Shown here piece by piece: positions 1-9,523 of a stretch of DNA of 64,000 nucleotides. The notes beneath the pieces were generated by a model, which did not search any database, was not told the DNA's origin, and saw only the letters and a program-made list of their open reading frames with translations. Origin of the DNA: an uncultured Pseudomonadales bacterium (GTDB lineage: Bacteria > Pseudomonadota > Gammaproteobacteria > Pseudomonadales > Azotimanducaceae); NCBI GenBank assembly GCA_937775265.1, contig CALKBV010000007.1, forward strand, positions 248,001 to 312,000, read 5' to 3'. Made by a program: the position numbers and the translations under genes. Each line of letters opens with the position of its first letter. Position 1 is the first letter of the stretch.

Positions 1-18
1 GACACCACCCTTTAAACC

Positions 19-1725
19 ATGCCACCGCTGTTACAATGCCACCGGAACTCGCATTCGATGGGAACCAAGACCCTGTTCCAGGAGCTGGATCTGACGATCA
101 ACACCAATGATCGTGTTGGTATGGTCGGTCACAGTGGCTCTGGCAAATCCACATTACTCTCAATACTGGAAGGCACCGAGCCCCCCGATGCTGGTGACAT
201 CTCGCGAAACAAGGCGCTTCACCTGGAAACGGTGGAGCAGTTTACAAGCCCTGCACTGCTGGACCTGACACTGATCGAGGCATTGGCGAGCAAACTGCCC
301 GAGGAACAAATAGTCAAGAGCCGGTACCGAGCCGAACTGCTCCTCACCCAACTTGGGTTTTCGGATCACGAGCACGGATTCAGGGTAGCGGATCTGTCAG
401 GTGGCCAGCAAAATAGGCTAATGTTTGCCCGGGCCATCATTACCGAACCAAATGTGATCCTGTTCGATGAGCCCACTAACCATCTGGACCTCAGCACATT
501 GCTTATCTTCGAGAACCACTTGAAATCAATGCGCGCTGCGTTCCTGCTTATCTCGCACCATCGCGAGTTCCTGGATTCTGTCACCAATCGAACTGTCTTT
601 TTGAGGAACGAGCACATCTACAACTTCGACATGCCTTACTCAAAAGCGCGGGACGCGCTTCAAGAACACGATCTAGCCGCTCAGCAGGCACGAGATCAGG
701 AAGAGAAGAACATTAACAGGCTTGAGGCAAGTGCCCACCGCCTGGCTGTCTGGGGAAAGATATACGACAACGCAAAGCTCGCCAAGAAAGCCAAGACGAT
801 GGAAAAGCGAATCGAGCGCCTCAAGGAAGTACAGACTTTTGTGTCCAGGGGATCAGGGTTAAACCTGACTATCGATGTCAGCAGCGCACAGGCCAATCGA
901 ATGCTCCATATCGAACAGCAGGATATCGCCGCACCGAACGGCAAACCACTCTTCCATATTGAGGACCTGATGATCAGGCCCGGGGAGCGAGTGGCGCTGC
1001 TAGGTCACAACGGTGTCGGCAAAACGACACTGATCAACCTGGTAATGAACAAATATCAGCAAAACAAAGACGGCGATGTCGTGAAGTTCAACCCCCAATG
1101 TGACATTGGGTACTACGACCAGGAACTTCAACTATTGAATCCCGCTCTTGGCCTGATGGAAACGCTTCGCGAAAACTGCGATGGCCCAGACTCAGGCCAC
1201 AAGGGATCCTTGATCAAGGCCGGGTTCCCATTCAAGGACCTGGACAAGAAAGTAGGCGTCCTGTCCGGTGGCGAGAAAGCTCGCATCATGTTCCTGATCA
1301 TCAAACTTAACCAGCCCAACTTCCTGATCCTGGATGCACCGACCAATCACATCGACATCCAGGGCAAGGAAGAACTTGAAGAACAGATCCTTGAATCCAA
1401 CGTCACGGTACTGATAACTTCGCACGATCGCCGATTTGTAGACAACATCGCAGAACACTTTGTGCTGATCAGTGACGGTCAGCTAAAAGGAATCAATCAC
1501 GCCGATCAGTTTTACAGGAGCAGCCCAACAGAAGGAAAGAGCCGCAAACAGCAAGACAACACGCCGGACCAGGCACAACTGGATGATGAAGAACAAATCC
1601 TGGCTCGAATTGTCCAGCTGGAGTCCCTGCTGGAGGCTGACCTGGCACGAAAACCCCGCTTCGAAAAGCCGAAGTCACAGGGAGCCTCGCAGAAAAAACT
1701 GGTTCAGTTAAACAGCAAGATCTAA
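19..1725 (+). CDS. ABC-F family ATPase (translation-type, soluble)
   Basis: A 568-residue protein with two ATP-binding cassettes and no membrane segment, the layout of ABC-F proteins that act on the ribosome. Cassette 1 has Walker A GHSGSGKST (37-45), signature LSGGQ (126-130) and Walker B with FDEPTNH (149-155). A charged linker (about 205-275) follows. Cassette 2 has Walker A GHNGVGKTT (329-337) and signature LSGGE (415-419), but its Walker B reads LDAPTNH (438-444), so Ala440 stands where the catalytic Glu is expected. The layout is closest to Uup/YheS-type proteins, but I cannot assign a subfamily. The start at 19 puts the first strand slightly short of what is usual; upstream sequence is cut by the window edge. 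Antibiotic resistance ABC-F is possible but nothing points to it. Confidence 0.9.
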   Translation: MPPLLQCHRNSHSMGTKTLFQELDLTINTNDRVGMVGHSGSGKSTLLSILEGTEPPDAGDISRNKALHLETVEQFTSPALLDLTLIEALASKLPEEQIVKSRYRAELLLTQLGFSDHEHGFRVADLSGGQQNRLMFARAIITEPNVILFDEPTNHLDLSTLLIFENHLKSMRAAFLLISHHREFLDSVTNRTVFLRNEHIYNFDMPYSKARDALQEHDLAAQQARDQEEKNINRLEASAHRLAVWGKIYDNAKLAKKAKTMEKRIERLKEVQTFVSRGSGLNLTIDVSSAQANRMLHIEQQDIAAPNGKPLFHIEDLMIRPGERVALLGHNGVGKTTLINLVMNKYQQNKDGDVVKFNPQCDIGYYDQELQLLNPALGLMETLRENCDGPDSGHKGSLIKAGFPFKDLDKKVGVLSGGEKARIMFLIIKLNQPNFLILDAPTNHIDIQGKEELEEQILESNVTVLITSHDRRFVDNIAEHFVLISDGQLKGINHADQFYRSSPTEGKSRKQQDNTPDQAQLDDEEQILARIVQLESLLEADLARKPRFEKPKSQGASQKKLVQLNSKI

Positions 1726-1817
1726 CCCCACCACATTCAACTCAACCCGTGCGCCCCACCATCTCGAGCAAAGTAGCTAGCCAGGAAGTGAAGATGGCAG
1801 TGGTAAAAGAGCACCCA

Positions 1818-1850
1818 TAAAAAAACCCCGCAACTTGCGGGGTTCTTCGT
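1818..1850 (-). terminator. Rho-independent terminator of groES-groEL
   Basis: Stem CCCCGC (1826-1831) pairs with GCGGGG (1837-1842), extended by A/T pairs. Read on the minus strand the hairpin is followed by a run of seven T, fitting termination after groEL. On the plus strand the T-rich tail (TTCTTCG) is weaker, but the same hairpin may also stop transcription from the ABC-F gene. Confidence 0.8.
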
Positions 1851-1950
1851 ACTAGTGGCAAAGAGCCTTCAGCGTTACTGGACTGAACCTCCTGGGACCT
1901 AAAAGCGGTACCCTGGAAAAGCCGCCAAGCAAACGATCATAAAGCCCTAT

Positions 1951-3597
<1,647 letters not shown>

Positions 3598-3638
3598 TTA
3601 ATCCTCTATCTATCAATTCTTTTGGCAAAATTCTCTAG

Positions 3639-3926
3639 TTACTCGATAACGCCGAATATTTCGCTTTCGCTCATGATGAGAAGTTCCTCACCATCAACCT
3701 TCACGGTGCTTCCGGAATACTGACCAAAAAGAACCTTGTCGCCAACGTTAAGATCGACGTTCTGTACGGAACCATTGTCCAGTTTCTTTCCGGGGCCTAC
3801 CGCCAGCACTTCACCCTGTGAGGGCTTCTCCGCAGCGGAGCCAGGGATAACAATCCCACCGGCTGATTTGGTTTCTTCTTCCGTGCGGCGTACAACCACA
3901 CGGTCTTGTAATGGACGGATACTCAT
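3639..3926 (-). CDS. groES: 10 kDa co-chaperonin GroES
   Basis: 95 residues, starting [14 protein letters not shown], the family's usual N-terminus. It forms the heptameric lid of the GroEL chamber; the mobile loop is the Glu/Thr/Lys/Ser-rich segment around residues 16-32 and ends in GGIVIPG. The reading frame is open further upstream to 3989, but the ATG at 3926 is preferred because it has a good AGGAG about 7 bases upstream and matches family length. First gene of the groES-groEL operon. Confidence 0.97.
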   Translation of the reverse strand: MSIRPLQDRVVVRRTEEETKSAGGIVIPGSAAEKPSQGEVLAVGPGKKLDNGSVQNVDLNVGDKVLFGQYSGSTVKVDGEELLIMSESEIFGVIE

Positions 3927-4043
3927 TCGTTTCTCCTGATTTAATACTGGGACATTGGGCCCAAAACTGCCCGCTGGCCTGTCTAACAAAACACAGCTAA
4001 CCTTGACTAAAGGCCCTTTTTAGCAGGCCTTTGAAGCGGGCGA

Positions 4044-4070
4044 TTAGCACTCTCCTTTAGGGAGTGCTAA
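4044..4070 (-). promoter_or_regulatory. CIRCE operator (HrcA-binding inverted repeat)
   Basis: A perfect copy of the CIRCE consensus: TTAGCACTC (4044-4052), nine-base spacer, GAGTGCTAA (4062-4070). CIRCE is bound by the heat-shock repressor HrcA. It sits immediately downstream of the groES promoter's -10 box, sharing one base with it, so a bound repressor would block transcription. hrcA itself is not in this window. Confidence 0.95.
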
Positions 4071-4097
4071 TCATATGGTCAGATTTAGCAGTGTCAA
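4070..4097 (-). promoter_or_regulatory. Sigma-70-type promoter of groES-groEL
   Basis: On the minus strand a perfect TTGACA (plus strand 4092-4097) is followed after 16 bases by TATGAT (4070-4075), five of six matches to the -10 consensus. The CIRCE element begins at the -10. No sigma-32-like promoter was needed to explain the locus. Positions are read directly; use in vivo is inferred. Confidence 0.8.
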
Positions 4098-4135
4098 GCC
4101 GAGACTGCTAAAAAACCCTGAAATTACTGGAATAA

Positions 4136-4474
4136 ATGGCGATTCACGACCGAGGCGCAGATTCTATGGCCGAATCACGGCAAAACACTCAGGAGCGGGT
4201 ATGGCAGATCGTGTACCAAATCCCAAAAGGTCAAGTCGCCACCTATGGCCAGATCGCCAGACTGGCTGGTATTCCCAGACATTCAAGGCTGATCGGCCGA
4301 ATAATGTCAGGGCTTCCCCCCAACACCCGATTGCCATGGCATCGCGTCATCAATTCACAGGGAAGAATCACCAATCCGGCGAAGGATCGGCAGCAATCAA
4401 GACTCGAGAAAGAAGGCGTAACCCTGATTAACGGTCGAGTCAGCCTGAAGGTTTACGGTTGGGACACCAACTGA
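4136..4474 (+). CDS. Alkyltransferase-like protein (ATL, O6-alkylguanine sensor)
   Basis: 112 residues, the size of the DNA-binding half of O6-methylguanine-DNA methyltransferase. The active-site motif PCHRV is replaced by PWHRV (67-71), the hallmark of ATL proteins. These bind alkylated guanine, flip it out without repairing it and hand it to nucleotide excision repair. The helix-turn-helix with the finger arginine (GQIARLAGI and the following RLIGRIM) is present. An alternative start is Met11 at 4166; neither start has a strong ribosome site. It diverges from groES and its 3' end overlaps the 3' end of ampG by 22 bp. Tentatively E. coli YbaZ/Atl-like. Confidence 0.88.
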   Translation: MAIHDRGADSMAESRQNTQERVWQIVYQIPKGQVATYGQIARLAGIPRHSRLIGRIMSGLPPNTRLPWHRVINSQGRITNPAKDRQQSRLEKEGVTLINGRVSLKVYGWDTN

Positions 4475-5748
4475 GCCCGCTCATATCGAGACAGCCAGAC
4501 GACCAGCAAGATCGCGGGGATACCTAACATCGCTGCGACGACGAAAAACTCAAAGTAACCAAAGTTATCCACCACCAACCCGGAAAAACCGGATATGAAC
4601 TTACCCGGCAGCGTCATCAGTGAACTGAATAGAGCGTATTGAGTCGCCGTGTACGCCCTGTTTGTGAGACTCGACAGATAGGCGATGAAAGCCGTCGCTG
4701 CAAACCCACCGGAAATATTATCCGCAGAAATTACAATCGCCAAGTAAGAAACCTTGGGCTCCAGAACACTCAGGGAAGCGAACAGCAGATTGGTTACCGC
4801 AACAGCAACAGCACCAATAAGGAGCGGCCTCATCAGTCCCCATTTAACAACCAGAACACCGCATATTAATGACCCCGCGATACTCATGAAGAAGCCGAAT
4901 ACCTTGGCGACATTGGCTATTTCAGTTTTGGTGTAACCCATATCCAGGTAGAAGGGGGTCGCCATAATGCCCATGGCAATATCACTTAACCGAAAAACAG
5001 CGATGAACAGCAGTATGATGAAGGCGACTTTGCCATTTCGCGAGAAAAAATCAATGAAAGGCCCCGCCACTGCTCTGGTAAACCATCGCCTTAGACCAAT
5101 CGCTGACAACTCAAGCGCAAAGGCTTCAGACTGGCGGTCAGGCTCTGCCACCAAGACAACCGTTATTACGCCAACCAGCATTAGCGTTGCCATGATGATG
5201 TAAGAGATAGTCCACGAAAAATACTCGGCAAGATACAGCGCGCCGGCACCAGCAACCAGCAGCGCTAATCGGTAACCAAAGACATAAGCAGCAGACATCG
5301 CTCCCTGATACTCGGGCTCTGCAGACTCGATTCGAAACGCATCAATGGCGACATCCTGCGTCGCAGACGAAAATGCAACGAGAAAAGCACAACAACTTAA
5401 AATAAGTAAATCTGAAGGACCGATGAGAGACATGAGCACCAGACCGCACGCTATCCCTATCTGCCCGATCAGCATCCAGCTTCGACGCTGACCCAGGATT
5501 TTCGTCAGAAAAGGAATCGGAATCGAATCAACCACAGGCGCCCAAAGCACCTTGGTGGAATAGGTAATACCAATCCAGGCAAAAAATCCAATGGTACTAC
5601 GACTGACATTCCCTTCCGTTAACCAAGCGGTCAATGTAGAGAACACAAGCAGGAACGGCAAGCCACCAGAAAAACCCAGAAAGGTCATCGTAATAACCCG
5701 GGGATTGGTATAAATCAGCAGAGTTTCCCGCCAGGTTAGATCCTGCAA
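4453..5748 (-). CDS. ampG: AmpG-like muropeptide MFS permease
   Basis: 431-residue inner-membrane transporter with about 12 hydrophobic segments. It imports GlcNAc-anhydroMurNAc peptides released during wall turnover so that cytosolic AmpD (encoded at 13.1 kb) and others can recycle them. AmpG features: GFSGGLPFLL near residue 25, the WLTEG.VSRSTIGFF segment, KVLWAPVVDS near 68, and SATQDVAIDAFR near 130. It lies 7 bp after yajQ on the same strand, suggesting co-transcription. The shared presence of ampD supports recycling as the job. Confidence 0.9.
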   Translation of the reverse strand: MQDLTWRETLLIYTNPRVITMTFLGFSGGLPFLLVFSTLTAWLTEGNVSRSTIGFFAWIGITYSTKVLWAPVVDSIPIPFLTKILGQRRSWMLIGQIGIACGLVLMSLIGPSDLLILSCCAFLVAFSSATQDVAIDAFRIESAEPEYQGAMSAAYVFGYRLALLVAGAGALYLAEYFSWTISYIIMATLMLVGVITVVLVAEPDRQSEAFALELSAIGLRRWFTRAVAGPFIDFFSRNGKVAFIILLFIAVFRLSDIAMGIMATPFYLDMGYTKTEIANVAKVFGFFMSIAGSLICGVLVVKWGLMRPLLIGAVAVAVTNLLFASLSVLEPKVSYLAIVISADNISGGFAATAFIAYLSSLTNRAYTATQYALFSSLMTLPGKFISGFSGLVVDNFGYFEFFVVAAMLGIPAILLVVWLSRYERAQLVSQP

Positions 5749-5755
5749 GTGCCAC

Positions 5756-6238
5756 CTAGTCCCGAAAATTGTTATATTGCAGAGGAGTGTCGATTTCTTC
5801 TTCCTTGAGCATACTCATCACTTGCTGCAGGTCATCCCGTTTCTTTCCGGTTACCCGGACTTTCTCACCCTGAATCGCCGCCTGAACTTTCATCTTCTTG
5901 TCTTTGATCATTTTCACGACTTTTTTCGCAAGAAGGCTTTCGATTCCCTCCTGGATTTTGATGTTCTTGTGCAGCAGCTTTCCGACGTGTTCCTGGTCTC
6001 CGATATCCATCACCCTGGGATCAATCGACCGTTTGACCAGTTTCGCCCTGAGTATGTCAATCATCTGGTCCAGCTGAATATCCGCTTCAGCGGTGATGCG
6101 TACTACATCTTCTTTGCGTTCAAATTTCGCATCAACGCCGCGAAAGTCAAAACGGGTCTCAATTTCCCTGTTCGCCTGATCCACCGCATTAGTGACCTCG
6201 TGAAAATCTACCTCTGAAACCACATCGAATGAAGGCAT
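5756..6238 (-). CDS. yajQ: YajQ family nucleotide-binding protein
   Basis: 160 residues covering the whole YajQ/UPF0234 family: [11 protein letters not shown] start, [12 protein letters not shown] near residue 24, and a C-terminal [20 protein letters not shown] ending. Cytosolic; members bind nucleotides, and in Xanthomonas and Pseudomonas a homologue is reported to bind cyclic di-GMP and affect transcription. It is divergent from a degenerate GGDEF protein 76 bp away, which may be more than coincidence. Followed by ampG after 7 bp. Confidence 0.95.
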   Translation of the reverse strand: MPSFDVVSEVDFHEVTNAVDQANREIETRFDFRGVDAKFERKEDVVRITAEADIQLDQMIDILRAKLVKRSIDPRVMDIGDQEHVGKLLHKNIKIQEGIESLLAKKVVKMIKDKKMKVQAAIQGEKVRVTGKKRDDLQQVMSMLKEEEIDTPLQYNNFRD

Positions 6239-6314
6239 GTTTATTTACCCCTATATTCTTTAAACTATTTATCGATTTAATGTACAAGCATACCAACTGC
6301 ATCAGTGAACCACT

Positions 6315-7265
6315 ATGTTTGACCAGCCGGTTGTTGTCGTCGTCAAAGGAGGAAATTCGATTCTCGACTTCCTTGATGATGGTCTAATGAGGTTTTCGAA
6401 CAACCGAATTTGTTTTGGGGCAGTTAATGCCCTGCAGGTACTTGAAGACGCCCCCGCGAACGTCGTCATCATGGAAATGGACGCTGGCGAGATGACTGGC
6501 TTCGAACTCGCTGAAGCGATTCGCGATATCGACGAAGAACGAAACCACTTCACTTATATTATCCTTGTCGGCGCGATTGACCATGAGCGAGTCCAACTGG
6601 ACGATTTTCACCAGGCGATCGATACGGTCACAGGCTCCAAGCGAGTGGACGTCATGGAACACTTGGCGCTAGCAGGAGCCCGAATCTCCCTGCAAATGAA
6701 CACTTTGCGCGCCTCAAACGATTCTCTGCAGCTCCTGTGCAACAACCTCAGGAAAGGCCAGTTGCTGGATCCACTAACAGGACTCGGCAACCGGGAATAC
6801 GCGGAGCAGGCGCTCAACGACACAATTCAGCAAGTGGAATCCCGCGGCGGGGCGGCATGCATTGTGATGATTTCTGTCCACAACTACGAAGAAGTGAAAG
6901 AGACATACGACAGCTCTATTGCCGGCGAACTGATCGTTAATATATCTGAGCGAATCCAAAGACTGGTACGGCCATTGGATGTTGTAACTTATTTTTCACC
7001 GGGTCTGTTTGCCCTGGTCCTGATACAGCCCAATATCGAACAGTGCACAGCCGAATGCTATAAACGTATTTTTGATGGTGTGCGTCTCAAGAGTTACACA
7101 ACGACGGCGGGCTTTCAGCCGGTCTCAATTGGGATGAGCATCTGTGCCGCTAGCGCTGACACCGGCGCCCCAACCATGGGCAACATGATCAAGTTCGCCA
7201 CAAAAGGACTAGACGAGTCAGTGCGAACTGAATCTATTATGGTTCACCACATCATACCAGAGTAA
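6315..7265 (+). CDS. Degenerate receiver / degenerate GGDEF protein
   Basis: 316 residues with two recognisable but apparently inactive signalling domains. Residues 1-128 look like a response-regulator receiver: IILVGA strand near 82-87 and MTGFELAEAIR at 60-70. The phospho-acceptor Asp position is Glu54 (in VVIMEMDAGEM) and the acidic pair at the N-terminus is absent. Residues about 150-310 look like a GGDEF domain: DPLTGLGNR at 152-160 is typical, but the GGDEF signature is replaced by SPGLF at 228-232, so no cyclase activity is expected. It may act as a nucleotide-independent adaptor or a sensor. btuR follows 11 bp later. yajQ is divergent. No RxxD-type inhibitory site was recognised. Confidence 0.75.
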   Translation: MFDQPVVVVVKGGNSILDFLDDGLMRFSNNRICFGAVNALQVLEDAPANVVIMEMDAGEMTGFELAEAIRDIDEERNHFTYIILVGAIDHERVQLDDFHQAIDTVTGSKRVDVMEHLALAGARISLQMNTLRASNDSLQLLCNNLRKGQLLDPLTGLGNREYAEQALNDTIQQVESRGGAACIVMISVHNYEEVKETYDSSIAGELIVNISERIQRLVRPLDVVTYFSPGLFALVLIQPNIEQCTAECYKRIFDGVRLKSYTTTAGFQPVSIGMSICAASADTGAPTMGNMIKFATKGLDESVRTESIMVHHIIPE

Positions 7266-7276
7266 ACAGAAAACCT

Positions 7277-7837
7277 ATGGGCAAGCGACTTTCAAAAATC
7301 TACACACGCACCGGAGATGACGGAGAAACAGGGCTGGGCGATGGTAGCCGAGTTAAGAAGACCCACCCCCGCGTAGAAGCCATGGGCAGTGTGGATGAAT
7401 TGAATAGCATTATGGGCGTAGTTGTTGAGGGGTTAATCCTGGAAGGCTTTGATGATCTCATCGAGATCGCAAACTTTATGCGATCGCTCCAGCATCGGAT
7501 ATTTGACCTGGGCGGAGAGTTGTCCATTCCGGGTTTCGAAATCGTTACCCAAGATCATGTGATCGCTATCGAAGAACACCTGGATGCTCTTAACAAACAT
7601 CTTGACCCGCTTGAAAATTTTATCCTGCCCGGCGGGTCCGCACTCATCGCAAACTGTCACATGGCAAGAGCGATTTGCAGGCGAGCCGAACGCAATGTCG
7701 TTCTACTTGCAGAAAGTGAGGTTGTGAATACGGCGTCAAAGGAATTTTTAAACAGACTGTCAGACTATCTGTTTGTCGTCGCCAGAAGCTGCGCGCGCAT
7801 TACAGCAATCGATGAAGTCCTCTGGCAAAAAGGTTAG
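7277..7837 (+). CDS. Cob(I)alamin adenosyltransferase, PduO type
   Basis: 186 residues. It transfers the adenosyl group of ATP to cob(I)alamin, giving coenzyme B12. The ATP-binding N-terminus KIYTRTGDDGETGLGDG (6-22) and the motif CRRAERNVV (about 133-141) identify the PduO/EutT-like family, distinct from CobA/BtuR. It follows the degenerate GGDEF gene by 11 bp and converges on aceF with 8 bp between stops. The B12-binding protein gene btuF lies 5 kb away, consistent with salvage of external cobalamin. Confidence 0.95.
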   Translation: MGKRLSKIYTRTGDDGETGLGDGSRVKKTHPRVEAMGSVDELNSIMGVVVEGLILEGFDDLIEIANFMRSLQHRIFDLGGELSIPGFEIVTQDHVIAIEEHLDALNKHLDPLENFILPGGSALIANCHMARAICRRAERNVVLLAESEVVNTASKEFLNRLSDYLFVVARSCARITAIDEVLWQKG

Positions 7838-7845
7838 TCAGGTCA

Positions 7846-9516
7846 TCACATAATGATCCGGCGAATATCTGATAATACCGCACCAAGGTGAGACGTGAAT
7901 CTTGCGGCTTCTGCACCATCAATCGCACGGTGATCGTAGGAAAGAGATAGCGGCAGCATAAGCCGGGGATTAAATGTCTCCCCGTCATATACCGGTGCCA
8001 TTTTTGATTGAGACATGCCCAGAATCGCTACTTCCGGCGCATTTAAAATGGGCGTGAATGCCGTACCGCCAATTCCTCCCAGACTGGAGATGCTGAACGT
8101 CGCTCCCTGCATGGCATTCATCGGTAATTTTTTATCGCGTGCCAGGTTCGCCAGCTCCGCACTTTCTTGCGCAAGCTGCGTCACACCTTTCCTGTCCGCA
8201 TCTTTGAGTACAGGAACCACTAGACCATCGTCGGTCTCTACCGCTATACCAATGTGGTAGTACTTTTTAACAATAAGGTGGCTGTAATCACTAGTGATCG
8301 ATGAATTAAATTGAGGGTATTTCTTCAACGCATCGACGACAGCCTTAATCAAAAAAGCCAATAGCGTCACTTTGGCTCCGCGGGATTGCAGTTCCAGATT
8401 CTGTGCCTTGCGAAAAACTTCCAGGTCCGTGATATCCGCCTCGTCAAACTGGGTAACATGCGGCACATTCAACCAGCTTCTATGAAGGTTTTTTGCACTC
8501 GCCTTTCGGATGCGGCTGAGCGGTCTGTTCTCGACTTCACCCCACTTCGTGAAGTCCATCTGCGGTATTTCGGGTATCCCCGAACCGCCAGAAGAACCTT
8601 TGCCAGCGATCCGTGCTTTGACAAATTCGTGTATGTCTTCCTTGAGAACCCTGTCCTTACGCCCCGTGCCTGCCACTTCTATGATGTTAACCCCATATTC
8701 CCGGGCCTGTTTCCTTACGGCTGGCCCAGCGTGAACACCCCCGGTTTTCGTTTCCTGATCCTGATATTTGCTGGACTGACTGTTTGACCGCGGCTTTACT
8801 GCGACTGTTTTTCCTACAGAGGTGACGGCATCTGACCTGGCGGTTTTCTCAGAAGTTGACTCGACGCGCTCCTCTGGAATGTCGGTGGTATTCTGCGCCA
8901 CGACCTCTATCGGCACCCAACCAACAATTGTTACCAGCGAATCGCCCTCACGAACCTCATCCCCTTCATTAATGAAAATTTCCTGGACAACCCCCGCGAG
9001 ATCCGTCGGGATCTCCATACTTGCCTTGTCTGATTCCAGGACAACGATAGAGTCACCATTTTCCAGCGCGTCTCCCTGGTGGACCAGAACCTCAGCCACA
9101 ATAATTTCCTGTGCGTCACCTACATCCGGCACAAGAATAACTTTCGAGGCTTCCATTTTTCGCGGTGCCAAGTTTGCAGCAGCATATGTGTCAGGCTCAG
9201 ATGCACCGGTCTGTTCCTCAGCAGCATTCACCAGTTCAGGGTCAGACGTTTGGGTCACTTCACCCGGCTGAGATTTTTCACCGGTCTCGATCTCAGCAAG
9301 AAGTGAACCTTCCGTCACCTTATCGCCCTCGGAAACCGCAAATGACTTGATCGTCCCGGCACAGGGCGAGGGTATTTCCATACTGGCCTTGTCTGATTCA
9401 AGTACAACCAGGGAAGTGTCGGTATCAATGACATCACCGACCGCCACCAGAAGCTCGATAACTTCAACGTCTTCTGCTTCACCGACGTCAGGTACAAGTA
9501 CTTGCTCTAACATCAA
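7846..9516 (-). CDS. aceF: Pyruvate dehydrogenase E2 (dihydrolipoamide acetyltransferase)
   Basis: 556 residues. E2 core of the pyruvate dehydrogenase complex; passes acetyl groups from E1 to CoA. Two lipoyl domains are present (about 1-80 and 130-205), each with the lipoylation segment VLESDKASMEIP. A Ser/Thr/Asp-rich linker leads to the E3/E1-binding domain (about 255-295, GPAVRKQAREYG) and the catalytic domain with H529-R-A-I-D-G near the C-terminus. It follows aceE after 7 bp. The E3 gene (lpd), often next in line, is not in the window; btuR lies convergent instead. Confidence 0.97.
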   Translation of the reverse strand: MMLEQVLVPDVGEAEDVEVIELLVAVGDVIDTDTSLVVLESDKASMEIPSPCAGTIKSFAVSEGDKVTEGSLLAEIETGEKSQPGEVTQTSDPELVNAAEEQTGASEPDTYAAANLAPRKMEASKVILVPDVGDAQEIIVAEVLVHQGDALENGDSIVVLESDKASMEIPTDLAGVVQEIFINEGDEVREGDSLVTIVGWVPIEVVAQNTTDIPEERVESTSEKTARSDAVTSVGKTVAVKPRSNSQSSKYQDQETKTGGVHAGPAVRKQAREYGVNIIEVAGTGRKDRVLKEDIHEFVKARIAGKGSSGGSGIPEIPQMDFTKWGEVENRPLSRIRKASAKNLHRSWLNVPHVTQFDEADITDLEVFRKAQNLELQSRGAKVTLLAFLIKAVVDALKKYPQFNSSITSDYSHLIVKKYYHIGIAVETDDGLVVPVLKDADRKGVTQLAQESAELANLARDKKLPMNAMQGATFSISSLGGIGGTAFTPILNAPEVAILGMSQSKMAPVYDGETFNPRLMLPLSLSYDHRAIDGAEAARFTSHLGAVLSDIRRIIM

Positions 9517-9523
9517 TAACTCC

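Noticed and set aside
8386-9306. Several plus-strand frames opposite aceF
   Set aside because: Antisense shadows of the repeated lipoyl domains and linker.
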